Source: Gammaproteobacteria bacterium
Lineage (GTDB): Bacteria; Pseudomonadota; Gammaproteobacteria; Burkholderiales; Burkholderiaceae_C
Length of the DNA: 9,116 nt
Direction of reading: 5' to 3'
Assembly: GCA_018903185.1 (NCBI GenBank)
Contig: JAHIQV010000182.1
Coordinates: forward strand, 1 to 9,116
This document shows positions 1-8,354 of this stretch, piece by piece. Both the position numbers and the translations under genes were made by a program. The notes under the pieces were generated by a model. The model was not told where the DNA came from. It searched no databases and was given only the letters and a program-made list of their open reading frames with translations. Position 1 is the stretch's first letter, and each line of letters begins with the position of its first letter.

Positions 1-2258
1 CGCACTTCGTGCTCAGCCTGGCGGCGCGCCAGGGGCCGCGTTTCAATGTGCGGCGTGACCTCAACACCCTGCTCGCGCTGGCAGGTCGCCACCTCATCTG
101 GCCGCTGACGGTGTTGCACCGCCTGCGGGACTTCCTGGAGCGCCGCTGCAAGGGCAACGAACTCTGGAGCGGTTTCGAGAAACTGTCCACCGCGGCGTTC
201 ATGGAGCGCTACGGCGTCTGGCGTGGACCCTATGAAGAAGGCACGCTGTTCTTCTACCTTGACGAATACGCCAAGGAGTCGCCGAAGGACCTGCTCGCCG
301 TGCTCGCCGTGACCGGTGACTGGCTGAGCCAGTCGCTCAAGAAGCAGTCCACCCTGGTGGAGAAGAACATCGACGCCCTGGCCGGCCTGCTGCAGCTCAA
401 CCGCGCCGAACGCGCCCTGCTGCTTTACGGCACGCTGGCGCGCTACCAGCGCGACCTGCGCTCCATCCTGGTGGAGTTCAAGGTCAACAACGCACCCGAG
501 GCCTATGCGGCGATCGCCGACGTGGCCGGCGTCAAGGCCAGCGAGGTGGGCGAGGCGCTGCGCGCCGGCTCGCGGCTGGAGCGCATCGGCATGGTGGAGA
601 ACCTGATCTCCGAGCACAACATCACCGACCTCGCCGACCTCATGAAGGTCAGCGAAAAGCTGCCACCCGTGCTGATGCGCGAGTACCGCAACCAGAGCGA
701 GCTGATGGCGGTGTTCACCCGCCCGGCCGCGCGCTCCGCGCTCACCAGCAAGGACTTTGAATACGTGGGCGAAGACGTGCGCCTGCTCTGCGCTCTGTTG
801 CGCGAAGCGGTGGCGCGCAAGGAGCCCGGCGTCAACGTGCTGCTCTACGGCCCGCCCGGCACCGGCAAGACCGAGCTCGCGCGCGTGGTGGCGCAGGCGG
901 CGGGGCTGGAGCTGTTCGAGGTGGAATACGCCGACCGCGATGGCAACGCGCTCAGCGGTCGTGACCGCTACCGCTCGCTGCAGATCGCCCAGGTGTTTCT
1001 CAAGGGAACGGCCCAGTCGGCGCTGCTGTTCGACGAGGTGGAAGACGTCTTTCCGCCCATCTCCAGCGAAGCGGCGCAGATCATTGCGCGCGCCGAACAC
1101 GTCGCCGCACCCCACACGGGCAGCGTCAGTGGCAAGGCCTGGGTGAACCAGATCCTCGAATCCAACGCCGTGCCCACGCTGTGGGTCACCAACCGCATCG
1201 AACAGATCGACCCGGCCTTCCGCCGCCGTTTTGCCTACCACCTCGAACTCAAGAGCCCGCCGCCCGGCGCGCGCGAGCAACTGGTGCGCAAGACACTGGA
1301 AGGCGCTGCGGTGTCCGACGCCCTGGTCGCGCGCCTCACCGAGCGCAAGGGGCTCACACCAGCGCAGATCCGCACCGCCTTGCGCTTTGCGCAGCTCGCG
1401 GCCCATCCGGCCAAACCCGCGGCGCGCCGGGGCGCCAAGCGCCTTGCGGCCGATGCCCCGATGCTGGACGACCTGATCGAACGCCAGCTGAAGAACGCCG
1501 ACCAGGCCCTCGGGCGGCAGCCCGACCTCGCGCTGCGCCCCAGCGTGACGCAGTACAGCCTGGACATGCTCAACGTCGAATCGCGTTACGAGCTGCCGCG
1601 CATCGTCACCGCGCTCAAGGCGCGCGGGCATGGCTGCCTGTGTTTTCACGGCGCGCCCGGCACCGGCAAGACCGCGCTGGCCGAGCACATCGCCCAGCAG
1701 CTGGAGCGCCCGCTCATGATCCGACGTGCCAGCGATCTGGTGAGCAAGTTCGTGGGTGAAACCGAGCAGCAGATGGCCGCCATGTTCCGCGAGGCGCAGG
1801 CCGAAAAAGCGGTCTTGCTGCTCGACGAAGCCGACAGTTTTCTGCAGGACCGGCGTGGTGCCCAGCGCACCTACGAAGTGACCGAGGTCAACGAGATGCT
1901 GCAAGGCATGGAGCGCTACGACGGCATCTTCATCTGCACCACCAACCTGATGGACAGCATCGACCAGGCGGCGCTGAGGCGTTTCACCTTCAAGATCCAC
2001 TTCAAGCCGCTGACCGCCCCGCAGCGCGAAACCATGTTTGTCGTGGAGGCGCTGGGCGGCGACGCGGCGGCGCTGGAACCCGCGCTGCGCGAGCGGCTGG
2101 GCAAGCTCGATCAGCTGTGTCCGGGTGACTTTGCGGCGGTGAAGCGCCAGGTGGAGATCCTGGGAGAGTCCATCGAGCCGACCGAATTCCTCGCCCAGCT
2201 GGAGGCCGAGCACCGCATCAAACCGGGCGTGCGTGAGGCGAGAAAAATCGGTTTTTGA
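1..2258 (+). CDS. Tandem AAA+ family ATPase, 5'-partial
   Basis: At least 749 residues, counted here from the GTG at base 9. Codons before it (from base 3) remain open, so the gene probably starts outside the window. An alpha-helical N-terminal region of about 240 residues precedes two AAA+ modules. Module 1 has Walker A GPPGTGKT (281-288), Walker B ALLFDE (338-343), a sensor-1-like TN (394-395) and an arginine-finger-like DPAFRRRF (401-408). Module 2 has Walker A GAPGTGKT (548-555), a pore-loop-like KFVGETE (F581, V582, G583), Walker B VLLLDE (602-607), sensor-1 TTN (644-646) and paired arginines R657/R658. There is no signal peptide or membrane segment in what is visible, so it is probably a cytosolic hexameric remodelling ATPase. 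The substrate is unknown. Module 2 resembles the classic FtsH/Cdc48-type AAA fold; module 1 lacks the aromatic pore motif. The AAA+ assignment is secure; the cellular role is not recognised. Confidence 0.9.
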   Translation, partial: HFVLSLAARQGPRFNVRRDLNTLLALAGRHLIWPLTVLHRLRDFLERRCKGNELWSGFEKLSTAAFMERYGVWRGPYEEGTLFFYLDEYAKESPKDLLAVLAVTGDWLSQSLKKQSTLVEKNIDALAGLLQLNRAERALLLYGTLARYQRDLRSILVEFKVNNAPEAYAAIADVAGVKASEVGEALRAGSRLERIGMVENLISEHNITDLADLMKVSEKLPPVLMREYRNQSELMAVFTRPAARSALTSKDFEYVGEDVRLLCALLREAVARKEPGVNVLLYGPPGTGKTELARVVAQAAGLELFEVEYADRDGNALSGRDRYRSLQIAQVFLKGTAQSALLFDEVEDVFPPISSEAAQIIARAEHVAAPHTGSVSGKAWVNQILESNAVPTLWVTNRIEQIDPAFRRRFAYHLELKSPPPGAREQLVRKTLEGAAVSDALVARLTERKGLTPAQIRTALRFAQLAAHPAKPAARRGAKRLAADAPMLDDLIERQLKNADQALGRQPDLALRPSVTQYSLDMLNVESRYELPRIVTALKARGHGCLCFHGAPGTGKTALAEHIAQQLERPLMIRRASDLVSKFVGETEQQMAAMFREAQAEKAVLLLDEADSFLQDRRGAQRTYEVTEVNEMLQGMERYDGIFICTTNLMDSIDQAALRRFTFKIHFKPLTAPQRETMFVVEALGGDAAALEPALRERLGKLDQLCPGDFAAVKRQVEILGESIEPTEFLAQLEAEHRIKPGVREARKIGF

Positions 2259-2263
2259 TCGCC
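2237..2263 (+). terminator. Weak hairpin across the ATPase stop codon
   Basis: GGCGA (2237-2241) pairs with TCGCC (2259-2263), and inside it AAAAA (2243-2247) pairs with TTTTT (2252-2256) around the loop TCGG. The structure contains the TGA stop. The T-run lies within the stem instead of after it, so this is not a textbook Rho-independent terminator. The rest of the 45-bp convergent gap (2259-2303) has only a short GC hairpin, CCGGG (2298-2302) with CCCGG (2307-2311), without a T-tract on either strand. Termination between the two convergent genes is plausible but not proven. Confidence 0.25.
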
Positions 2264-2303
2264 GCCATCACGCAGGCTGGTCGCAGAAGGGGTGTGCCCG
2301 GGC

Positions 2304-4217
<1,914 letters not shown>

Positions 4218-4221
4218 CAAG

Positions 4222-4641
4222 CTACATCTGCTCCCACGGCAAACCGTCGTGCCGCCAGCCGTTCAGGCTGGAGCGCTTGAACGCCTCGTTCAGGTCGCCC
4301 TCAAAGCCGTGCACCACGTGCGCCACTTCGGCGAAACCGGCCGCCTCCAGCGCCGCTCCGGCGTCCAGCGTGCGCTTGCCACTGCGGCAGATCAGCAGCA
4401 CCGGGCGGTCCTTCGCGCCCGCTTCCGTGGCCACGACCGAAGCAAAGCGGTCCGGGTCGGGCGTGAGGTCGGGGTATTCGTACCAGGGGATGTTCTCCAC
4501 GCCGGGCGGACGGCCGACATAGAGCGATTCGATCTCCATGCGAACGTCGACAAACAAGGGTGCGTCCTGGCCCAGCGCCGCGCGGCGCTCGGTTTCGGCC
4601 TGCAGCCAGGCCCAGGCTTCCTTTGGGAGCAGGTGTTTCAT
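4222..4641 (-). CDS. Single-domain rhodanese-like sulfurtransferase
   Basis: A 139-residue protein forming one rhodanese fold. The N-terminal strand is LFVDVR (29-34), followed by an [17 protein letters not shown] segment typical of single-domain rhodaneses. The active-site loop is CRSGKRT with nucleophile Cys85, and the C-terminal part contains VVHGFEGDL, another family signature. Rhodaneses carry a persulfide on the active cysteine and pass sulfane sulfur to acceptors such as cyanide or thiols; the physiological partner here cannot be read from sequence. There is no signal peptide, so it is cytosolic. It precedes recQ by 4 nt in the same orientation, probably as one operon. The ATG at 4641 has no Shine-Dalgarno sequence but a -10-like box lies 7 nt upstream, consistent with a nearly leaderless message. 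The functional link to RecQ is unclear and may be incidental. Confidence 0.93.
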   Translation of the reverse strand: MKHLLPKEAWAWLQAETERRAALGQDAPLFVDVRMEIESLYVGRPPGVENIPWYEYPDLTPDPDRFASVVATEAGAKDRPVLLICRSGKRTLDAGAALEAAGFAEVAHVVHGFEGDLNEAFKRSSLNGWRHDGLPWEQM

Positions 4642-4648
4642 GGCGGCT

Positions 4649-4654
4649 ATTGTC
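4649..4654 (-). promoter_or_regulatory. Putative -10 box, rhodanese-recQ
   Basis: On the minus strand GACAAT (4 of 6 to TATAAT) ends 7 nt before the ATG at 4641. A start site 7 nt after the box would fall at 4642, leaving a one-base leader. No good -35 hexamer is visible 16-18 nt upstream. The support is the spacing and its mirror-image counterpart before the divergent gene. Confidence 0.35.
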
Positions 4655-4708
4655 GGGGATACGGGCGGGGCTCCCTGCGGGCGGGCGGCTTGTGGCGAGG
4701 GGGCTTCC

Positions 4709-4714
4709 TACAAT
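4709..4714 (+). promoter_or_regulatory. Putative -10 box, methionine synthase module gene
   Basis: TACAAT (5 of 6 to TATAAT) ends 6 nt before the ATG at 4721, so a normally placed transcription start would be the A of the start codon itself. The only purine-rich stretch, GGGG (4716-4719), sits one base from the ATG, too close to act as a Shine-Dalgarno sequence. A TTGTGG at 4690-4695 is too close (13 nt) to be a standard -35 element. The placement argues for a leaderless transcript. Confidence 0.45.
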
Positions 4715-4720
4715 CGGGGC

Positions 4721-5767
4721 ATGAAATCGACCGCCTACACCCGCGCCCAGGCGCTGCCCGCCATCCTCTCGCAACGCATCGCCATCCTCGATGGCGCCAT
4801 GGGCACCATGATCCAGCGCTTCAAACTCGACGAGGCGCAGTACCGGGGCGAGCGGTTCAAGGACTTCCACAAGGATGTCAAGGGCAACAACGAGTTGCTG
4901 AGCCTCACGCGGCCGGACGTGATCACCGACATCCACGAGAGCTACCTCGCCGCGGGTGCCGACCTGATCGAGACCAACACCTTCGGCGCCACCTCGATCG
5001 CGCAGGAGGACTACGACATGGCCCACCTCGCGCGCGAGATGAACCTCGCCTCGGCCCGCCTCGCCCGCGCCGCCTGCGACAAGTTCAGCACACCCGACAA
5101 GCCGCGCTTCGTCGCCGGCGCCCTGGGCCCGACGCCCAAGACCGCCAGCATCAGCCCCGACGTGAACGACGCCGGTGCCCGCAACGTGACCTTCGAGCAA
5201 CTGCGCGCCGCCTACTACGAACAGGTGGAAGCGCTGGTCGAGGGCGGGGCCGACGTGCTGCTGGTCGAAACCATCTTCGACACGCTCAACGCCAAGGCCG
5301 CGCTGTTTGCCATCGACGAGTATTTCGAGGCCAGCGGCGAGCGCCTGCCCGTCATCATCAGCGGCACCGTGACCGACGCCTCGGGCCGCATCCTCAGCGG
5401 CCAGACCGTCACCGCCTTCTGGGCCAGCGTGCGCCACATCCAGCCCCTGGCCGTGGGCCTGAACTGCGCGCTGGGCGCCACGCTCATGCGCCCCTACATC
5501 CAGGAACTGGCCAAGGTCGCGGGCGACACCTTCATCAGCTGCTACCCCAACGCCGGCCTGCCCAACCCCATGAGCGACACCGGCTTCGACGAAACGCCCG
5601 ACGTCACCAGCCGCCTGCTGCGCGAGTTCGCCGCCGAGGGGCTGGTGAACATCGTGGGTGGCTGCTGTGGCACGACGCCGCAGCACATCGGGGCGATTCA
5701 CGACGCGGTGGCGAGCCAGGCGCCGCGTGGTCTCCAGCGCGCGGTGTTCTACAGGGAAGCGGCCTGA
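4721..5767 (+). CDS. metH: Homocysteine S-methyltransferase module of methionine synthase (stand-alone MetH N-terminal domain)
   Basis: A 348-residue TIM-barrel protein equivalent to the first module of cobalamin-dependent methionine synthase, which binds homocysteine through zinc and accepts the methyl group from methylcobalamin. Visible signatures are DGAMGTMIQ near the N-terminus, IETNTFGAT, the zinc ligands Cys249 (in GLNCALG) and Cys315/Cys316 (in GGCCGTTP), and CYPNAGLPN. The cysteine positions closely match those known for the E. coli MetH module (247, 310, 311). The protein ends where that module ends; the folate, cobalamin and reactivation modules are absent and do not follow in the window. 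Split MetH proteins are known in some Burkholderiales, so a separate partner gene is expected. The ATG at 4721 is chosen because homology begins just after it, although the frame is open further upstream. No Shine-Dalgarno sequence is present. A terminator-like hairpin follows the stop. Confidence 0.93.
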   Translation: MKSTAYTRAQALPAILSQRIAILDGAMGTMIQRFKLDEAQYRGERFKDFHKDVKGNNELLSLTRPDVITDIHESYLAAGADLIETNTFGATSIAQEDYDMAHLAREMNLASARLARAACDKFSTPDKPRFVAGALGPTPKTASISPDVNDAGARNVTFEQLRAAYYEQVEALVEGGADVLLVETIFDTLNAKAALFAIDEYFEASGERLPVIISGTVTDASGRILSGQTVTAFWASVRHIQPLAVGLNCALGATLMRPYIQELAKVAGDTFISCYPNAGLPNPMSDTGFDETPDVTSRLLREFAAEGLVNIVGGCCGTTPQHIGAIHDAVASQAPRGLQRAVFYREAA

Positions 5768-5771
5768 GCAC

Positions 5772-5796
5772 GATCTTCAGGAAAATCCTGAAGGTC
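5772..5796 (+). terminator. Probable intrinsic terminator after the metH module
   Basis: An 11-bp stem with one G-T wobble has arms 5772-5782 and 5786-5796; the inner 8 bp CTTCAGGA/TCCTGAAG are perfect and the loop is AAA. It starts 4 nt after the stop codon. The following TTTCAGTTT is T-rich but interrupted, so termination may be incomplete. Position between two separately regulated genes supports the call. Confidence 0.6.
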
Positions 5797-5803
5797 TTTC
5801 AGT

Positions 5804-5832
5804 TTGTGGGGCTGGGCGTCCTCCCCCACAAT
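5804..5832 (+). promoter_or_regulatory. Putative sigma70 promoter for alx with inverted repeat
   Basis: TTGTGG (5804-5809) and CACAAT (5827-5832) are separated by 17 nt and predict a start near 5839, one base before the first paired base of the riboswitch. The two boxes lie in an exact 8-bp inverted repeat, TTGTGGGG (5804-5811) and CCCCACAA (5824-5831), which might also be an operator. The match to consensus is modest (3/6 and 4/6); the agreement with the riboswitch boundary is the main support. Confidence 0.5.
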
Positions 5833-5839
5833 CGTGTCT

Positions 5840-5991
5840 CCCATCAAGGGGAGTAACCATCCCGCCACCGGCCACATTGCCGGCCTCCGGCGGGTGGGGT
5901 TTCCGTCAGTACGCGGCCCGATCCTTCAGGAAAAGGCCGCCGGAAACCCCGGGTCGGGCGCCATGCCCGGTTCCGGCCAGACCTTGGAGGG
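5840..5991 (+). promoter_or_regulatory. yybP-ykoY family Mn2+-sensing riboswitch
   Basis: This leader element lies directly upstream of a TerC-family gene, the classic location of yybP-ykoY riboswitches. Stem P1 pairs CCC-A-TCAAGG (5840-5849) with CCTTGG-A-GGG (5982-5991) with a single A-A mismatch and one wobble. The conserved segment GGGGAGTAAC (5848-5857) follows the 5' strand. P2 is CCCGCC (5861-5866) with GGCGGG (5889-5894), extended by CCGGC (5868-5872) with GCCGG (5879-5883). P3 is a perfect 10-bp stem, 5896-5905 with 5941-5950; an asymmetric internal loop carrying CGTCAGTACG (5904-5913) separates it from GCGGCC/GGCCGC (5913-5918, 5935-5940). A further hairpin pairs 5955-5959 with 5965-5969. 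The conserved GACCTT occurs at 5980-5985. Known members bind Mn2+ in the two docked internal loops; the call rests on motifs and folding by eye. Confidence 0.9.
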
Positions 5992-6028
5992 TGTTTGTTC
6001 ATCAACACCGTCCGTTCAGAAAAGGTCT
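5979..6028 (+). promoter_or_regulatory. Alternative hairpin sequestering the alx Shine-Dalgarno sequence
   Basis: AGACCTT (5979-5985), which includes the 3' strand of riboswitch stem P1, is exactly complementary to AAGGTCT (6022-6028), which contains the AAGG ribosome-binding sequence of alx 11 nt before its ATG. A second hairpin inside, GGTGTT (5990-5995) with AACACC (6004-6009), would extend this alternative fold. P1 and the sequestering pairing cannot coexist. Metal-stabilised P1 would therefore free the ribosome-binding site, predicting translational activation by Mn2+. No transcription terminator is seen between riboswitch and gene. Confidence 0.7.
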
Positions 6029-6036
6029 TGTCATTC

Positions 6037-6987
6037 ATGGAAACCATCGCGCCCCTGTGGCTCTGGCTGGTGTTCGTCGGCTTCGTGCTGGCGGCGCTGT
6101 TTGTCGATTTCGTCGTGCTCAAGAAGCAGGGCGCCCACGCGGTGGGCGTGAAGGAGGCGGTCAACTGGTCGCTGATCTGGGTGGGTCTGAGTTTTCTGTT
6201 CAACGGCCTGCTGTGGTGGGCGGTGAAGGACAGCACGGGCTCCACCGATCTGGCGAACCAGAAGTCGCTGGAGTTCCTGACCGGCTACCTGATCGAGAAG
6301 AGCCTGGCGGTGGACAACATCTTTGTCTTCCTGCTGATCTTCAGCTACTTCGCGGTGCCGCCGACCTACCAGAAGCGGGTGCTGATGATCGGCATCATCG
6401 GCGCCATCGTGCTGCGCACGGTGATGATCCTGGTGGGCGGCTGGCTGCTGGCCCAGTTCCACTGGATCCTGTATGTGTTCGGCGCCTTCCTGATCCTCAC
6501 CGGCGTGAAGATGTGGCGCGGGGCGGGCGATGAGCCGGCGCTGAACGACAACCCGGCCCTGAAGCTGCTGCGCAGGCTGCTGCCCGTCAGCAAGCACTAC
6601 GACGGTGAGAAGTTCTGGACGATGGAGAACGGCAAGAAGATCGCCACCCCGCTGCTGATGGTGATCGCCATGGTGGGCCTGACGGACGTGATTTTTGCCG
6701 TGGACTCGATCCCCGCCATCTTCGCCATCACCAAGGACCCGTTCATCGTGCTGACCAGCAACGTGTTCGCCATCCTGGGCCTGCGCGCCATGTTCTTCCT
6801 GCTGCAGGCCGCGGCCAGCCGCTTCCACCTGCTGAACTACGGCCTGGCCGTGATCCTGGTGTTCATCGGCAGCAAGATGGTGCTGATCGACATCTTCAAG
6901 ATCCCGGTGGCGGTGTCACTGGGTGTGGTGATCGGCATCCTGGCGATCACCATGGTCTGGAGTGCGAAGACGGCGCCGAACACCTGA
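6037..6987 (+). CDS. alx: TerC/Alx family metal homeostasis membrane protein
   Basis: A 316-residue integral membrane protein with about nine hydrophobic segments, close in length to E. coli Alx (about 321). Family hallmarks are LTGYLIEKSLAVDN (81-94, with Asp93), GAIVLRTVMI (122-131), FGAFLILTGVKM (148-159), TDVIFAVDSIPA (216-227, with Asp217 and Asp223) and FIVLTSNVFAILGLRAMFF (236-254). The acidic residues in membrane segments are thought to bind or pass Mn2+. In E. coli, Alx is induced by alkaline pH and Mn2+ through a yybP-ykoY leader and is linked to manganese export; the same leader lies upstream here. The ATG at 6037 is chosen over the upstream TTG at 5995 because the first membrane segment follows immediately and AAGG at 6022-6025 can act as ribosome-binding site. 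The conserved context strongly favours Alx over a tellurite-operon TerC. It is probably transcribed alone. Confidence 0.95.
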   Translation: METIAPLWLWLVFVGFVLAALFVDFVVLKKQGAHAVGVKEAVNWSLIWVGLSFLFNGLLWWAVKDSTGSTDLANQKSLEFLTGYLIEKSLAVDNIFVFLLIFSYFAVPPTYQKRVLMIGIIGAIVLRTVMILVGGWLLAQFHWILYVFGAFLILTGVKMWRGAGDEPALNDNPALKLLRRLLPVSKHYDGEKFWTMENGKKIATPLLMVIAMVGLTDVIFAVDSIPAIFAITKDPFIVLTSNVFAILGLRAMFFLLQAAASRFHLLNYGLAVILVFIGSKMVLIDIFKIPVAVSLGVVIGILAITMVWSAKTAPNT

Positions 6988-6992
6988 AGCTT

Positions 6993-7063
6993 CCGGGCGT
7001 GGGCGGATCCTGGGTGCCGCCCGGTGCAGTCAAGCGTGTCCGGTGCCGTGTGCAGCACACCGG
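6993..7063 (+). other. Two GC-rich hairpins between alx and the kinase gene
   Basis: The first pairs GGGCGG (7001-7006) with CCGCCC (7017-7022); an alternative register pairs CCGGGC (6993-6998) with GCCCGG (7019-7024). The second pairs CCGGTG (7040-7045) with CACCGG (7058-7063), competing with a 5-bp GTGTG/CACAC stem inside. Neither has a T-tract, so they are poor intrinsic terminators but could mark a 3' end. No confident promoter for the kinase was seen in 6988-7109. Confidence 0.3.
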
Positions 7064-7109
7064 GGGGATAAGCGGGTGTTGTCGTGGGAGGCGCCGAGGA
7101 TGGACTTTC

Positions 7110-8354
7110 ATGGCTGCTTTGGCACATCGATTGCTTGTGCTGAGCATGCACGTCGACACCCATGCGCAGTTCCGCCACCCGCAGGCCCCGCCGGCCGAGG
7201 CCTGGCGCGACCCGCTGGCGCTGTTGCTCGGATCCACGGGCGAAGGCATCTACGGCGTCGACCTCGACGGAGCTTGTGTCTTCATCAACCCGGCCGGTGC
7301 GCGCCTGATCGGCTTCGAGCCCGAAGAGCTGATCGGGCTCAACATGCACGATCTCACGCACCACTCCCGCCCCGACGGCAGCGCCTACCCGGAGGCGGAG
7401 TGCCCGATCTTCAACGCCTTCCGCCAGGGCCTGCCCTGCCGGATCGACAGCGAGGTGTTCTGGCGCCGCGACGGCACGGCCTTTCCGGTCGAGTATTCCA
7501 GCCACCCCATCGTGGAACACGGCCAGGTGCTCGGCGCGGTGATCACCTTCGTGGACATCACCGAGCGCCGCCGCGCCGCCGACGCGCTGCAGCGCGCCAA
7601 AGACCAGCTGGAAGAAAAAGTAAGTGAACGCACGCTCGCGCTGGCTACCGCTTTGAAACAGGTGCGCGAGCTGGCCGCCTGGTCGGAATCCGTGCGCGAG
7701 GACGAGCGCACGCGCATCGCCCGCGAGGTGCACGACGAGCTCGGCAGCCTGCTGGTGGCGCTGAAGATGGACGTCAACTGGATGGACAAACGCCTGGCCG
7801 AGCAGGCGCAGCGCAGCGCCGACGCGGCCGAAGACATGCGCACGCGCATGCGCTGCAAGTGCCAGAACATGAGCCGTCTGATCGAGAACGCGGTCGACAA
7901 CGTGGGCCGCATCATCACCGACCTGCGCCCCAGCATCCTCGACCACCAGGGCCTCTGGGCAGCGCTGGAGTGGCAGGCGCAGGAGTTCGTGGCCTCGGCC
8001 GAGCTCGCACTGGAATGGTGCATGGACGTGGACGACGCGCCCGACCCGCCCGAGCCGCTGGCCATGGCGGTGTTCCGCATCTTCCAGGAGATGCTGAGCA
8101 ATGTGGGCCGGCACGCGCGCGCGCAGCACCTGCGTGTGGCGATCCAGGTGACTGGCGGCGAGCTGTCGCTGCTGGTGCAGGACGACGGCGTGGGCGCACC
8201 CGCGCTCGCCTTCGAAGCGGCGGACGCTTATGGCGTGATGGGTATGCGCGAGCGCGCGCGCCACTTCGGCGGCCGCATCGACATCGCCAGCGCGCCGGGC
8301 GAGGGCACGCGCATGTGCCTCACGCTCGCCCTGCCGCAGAGGGAGCGTCCATGA
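7110..8354 (+). CDS. PAS-domain sensor histidine kinase, NarL type
   Basis: A 414-residue sensor kinase without membrane segments, hence cytosolic. A PAS domain spans about 34-153, containing GIYGVDLDG, NPAGARLIGF and an ECPIFNAF segment, and ends in the usual DITERRRA. A coiled-coil signalling helix (about 152-198) leads into a HisKA_3 dimerisation domain whose motif REVHDELG places the phosphorylated His at residue 208. The HATPase domain has an N-box EMLSNVGRHA (Asn331), G1 box DDGVG (358-362) and G2 region GVMGMRERARHFGG starting at 375. The ATG at 7110 is chosen because GAGGA (7096-7100) sits 9 nt upstream; another in-frame ATG lies at 7146, and the frame is open back to 6999. The stop overlaps the regulator start by 4 nt (ATGA), so the two proteins form a pair. 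PAS ligand and signal are unknown. Confidence 0.94.
   Translation: MAALAHRLLVLSMHVDTHAQFRHPQAPPAEAWRDPLALLLGSTGEGIYGVDLDGACVFINPAGARLIGFEPEELIGLNMHDLTHHSRPDGSAYPEAECPIFNAFRQGLPCRIDSEVFWRRDGTAFPVEYSSHPIVEHGQVLGAVITFVDITERRRAADALQRAKDQLEEKVSERTLALATALKQVRELAAWSESVREDERTRIAREVHDELGSLLVALKMDVNWMDKRLAEQAQRSADAAEDMRTRMRCKCQNMSRLIENAVDNVGRIITDLRPSILDHQGLWAALEWQAQEFVASAELALEWCMDVDDAPDPPEPLAMAVFRIFQEMLSNVGRHARAQHLRVAIQVTGGELSLLVQDDGVGAPALAFEAADAYGVMGMRERARHFGGRIDIASAPGEGTRMCLTLALPQRERP

Noticed and set aside
4301..5701. 466-codon minus-strand frame opposite the metH module and overlapping the rhodanese
   Set aside because: Low-complexity Gly/Ala/Val/Asp product; antisense artefact of a GC-rich gene with clear homology on the other strand.
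5995..6036. TTG start giving a 14-residue longer Alx
   Set aside because: The extension falls in the riboswitch expression platform and includes the ribosome-binding sequence of the ATG at 6037; homology starts at the ATG.
6999..7109. Longer kinase start at 6999
   Set aside because: The 37 extra residues are Arg/Gly/Cys-rich without domain character, and GAGGA at 7096-7100 is well placed for the ATG at 7110.
6837..8264. 475-codon minus-strand frame opposite the kinase
   Set aside because: Antisense shadow: Ala/His/Val-rich, no domain, overlaps a well-supported histidine kinase.
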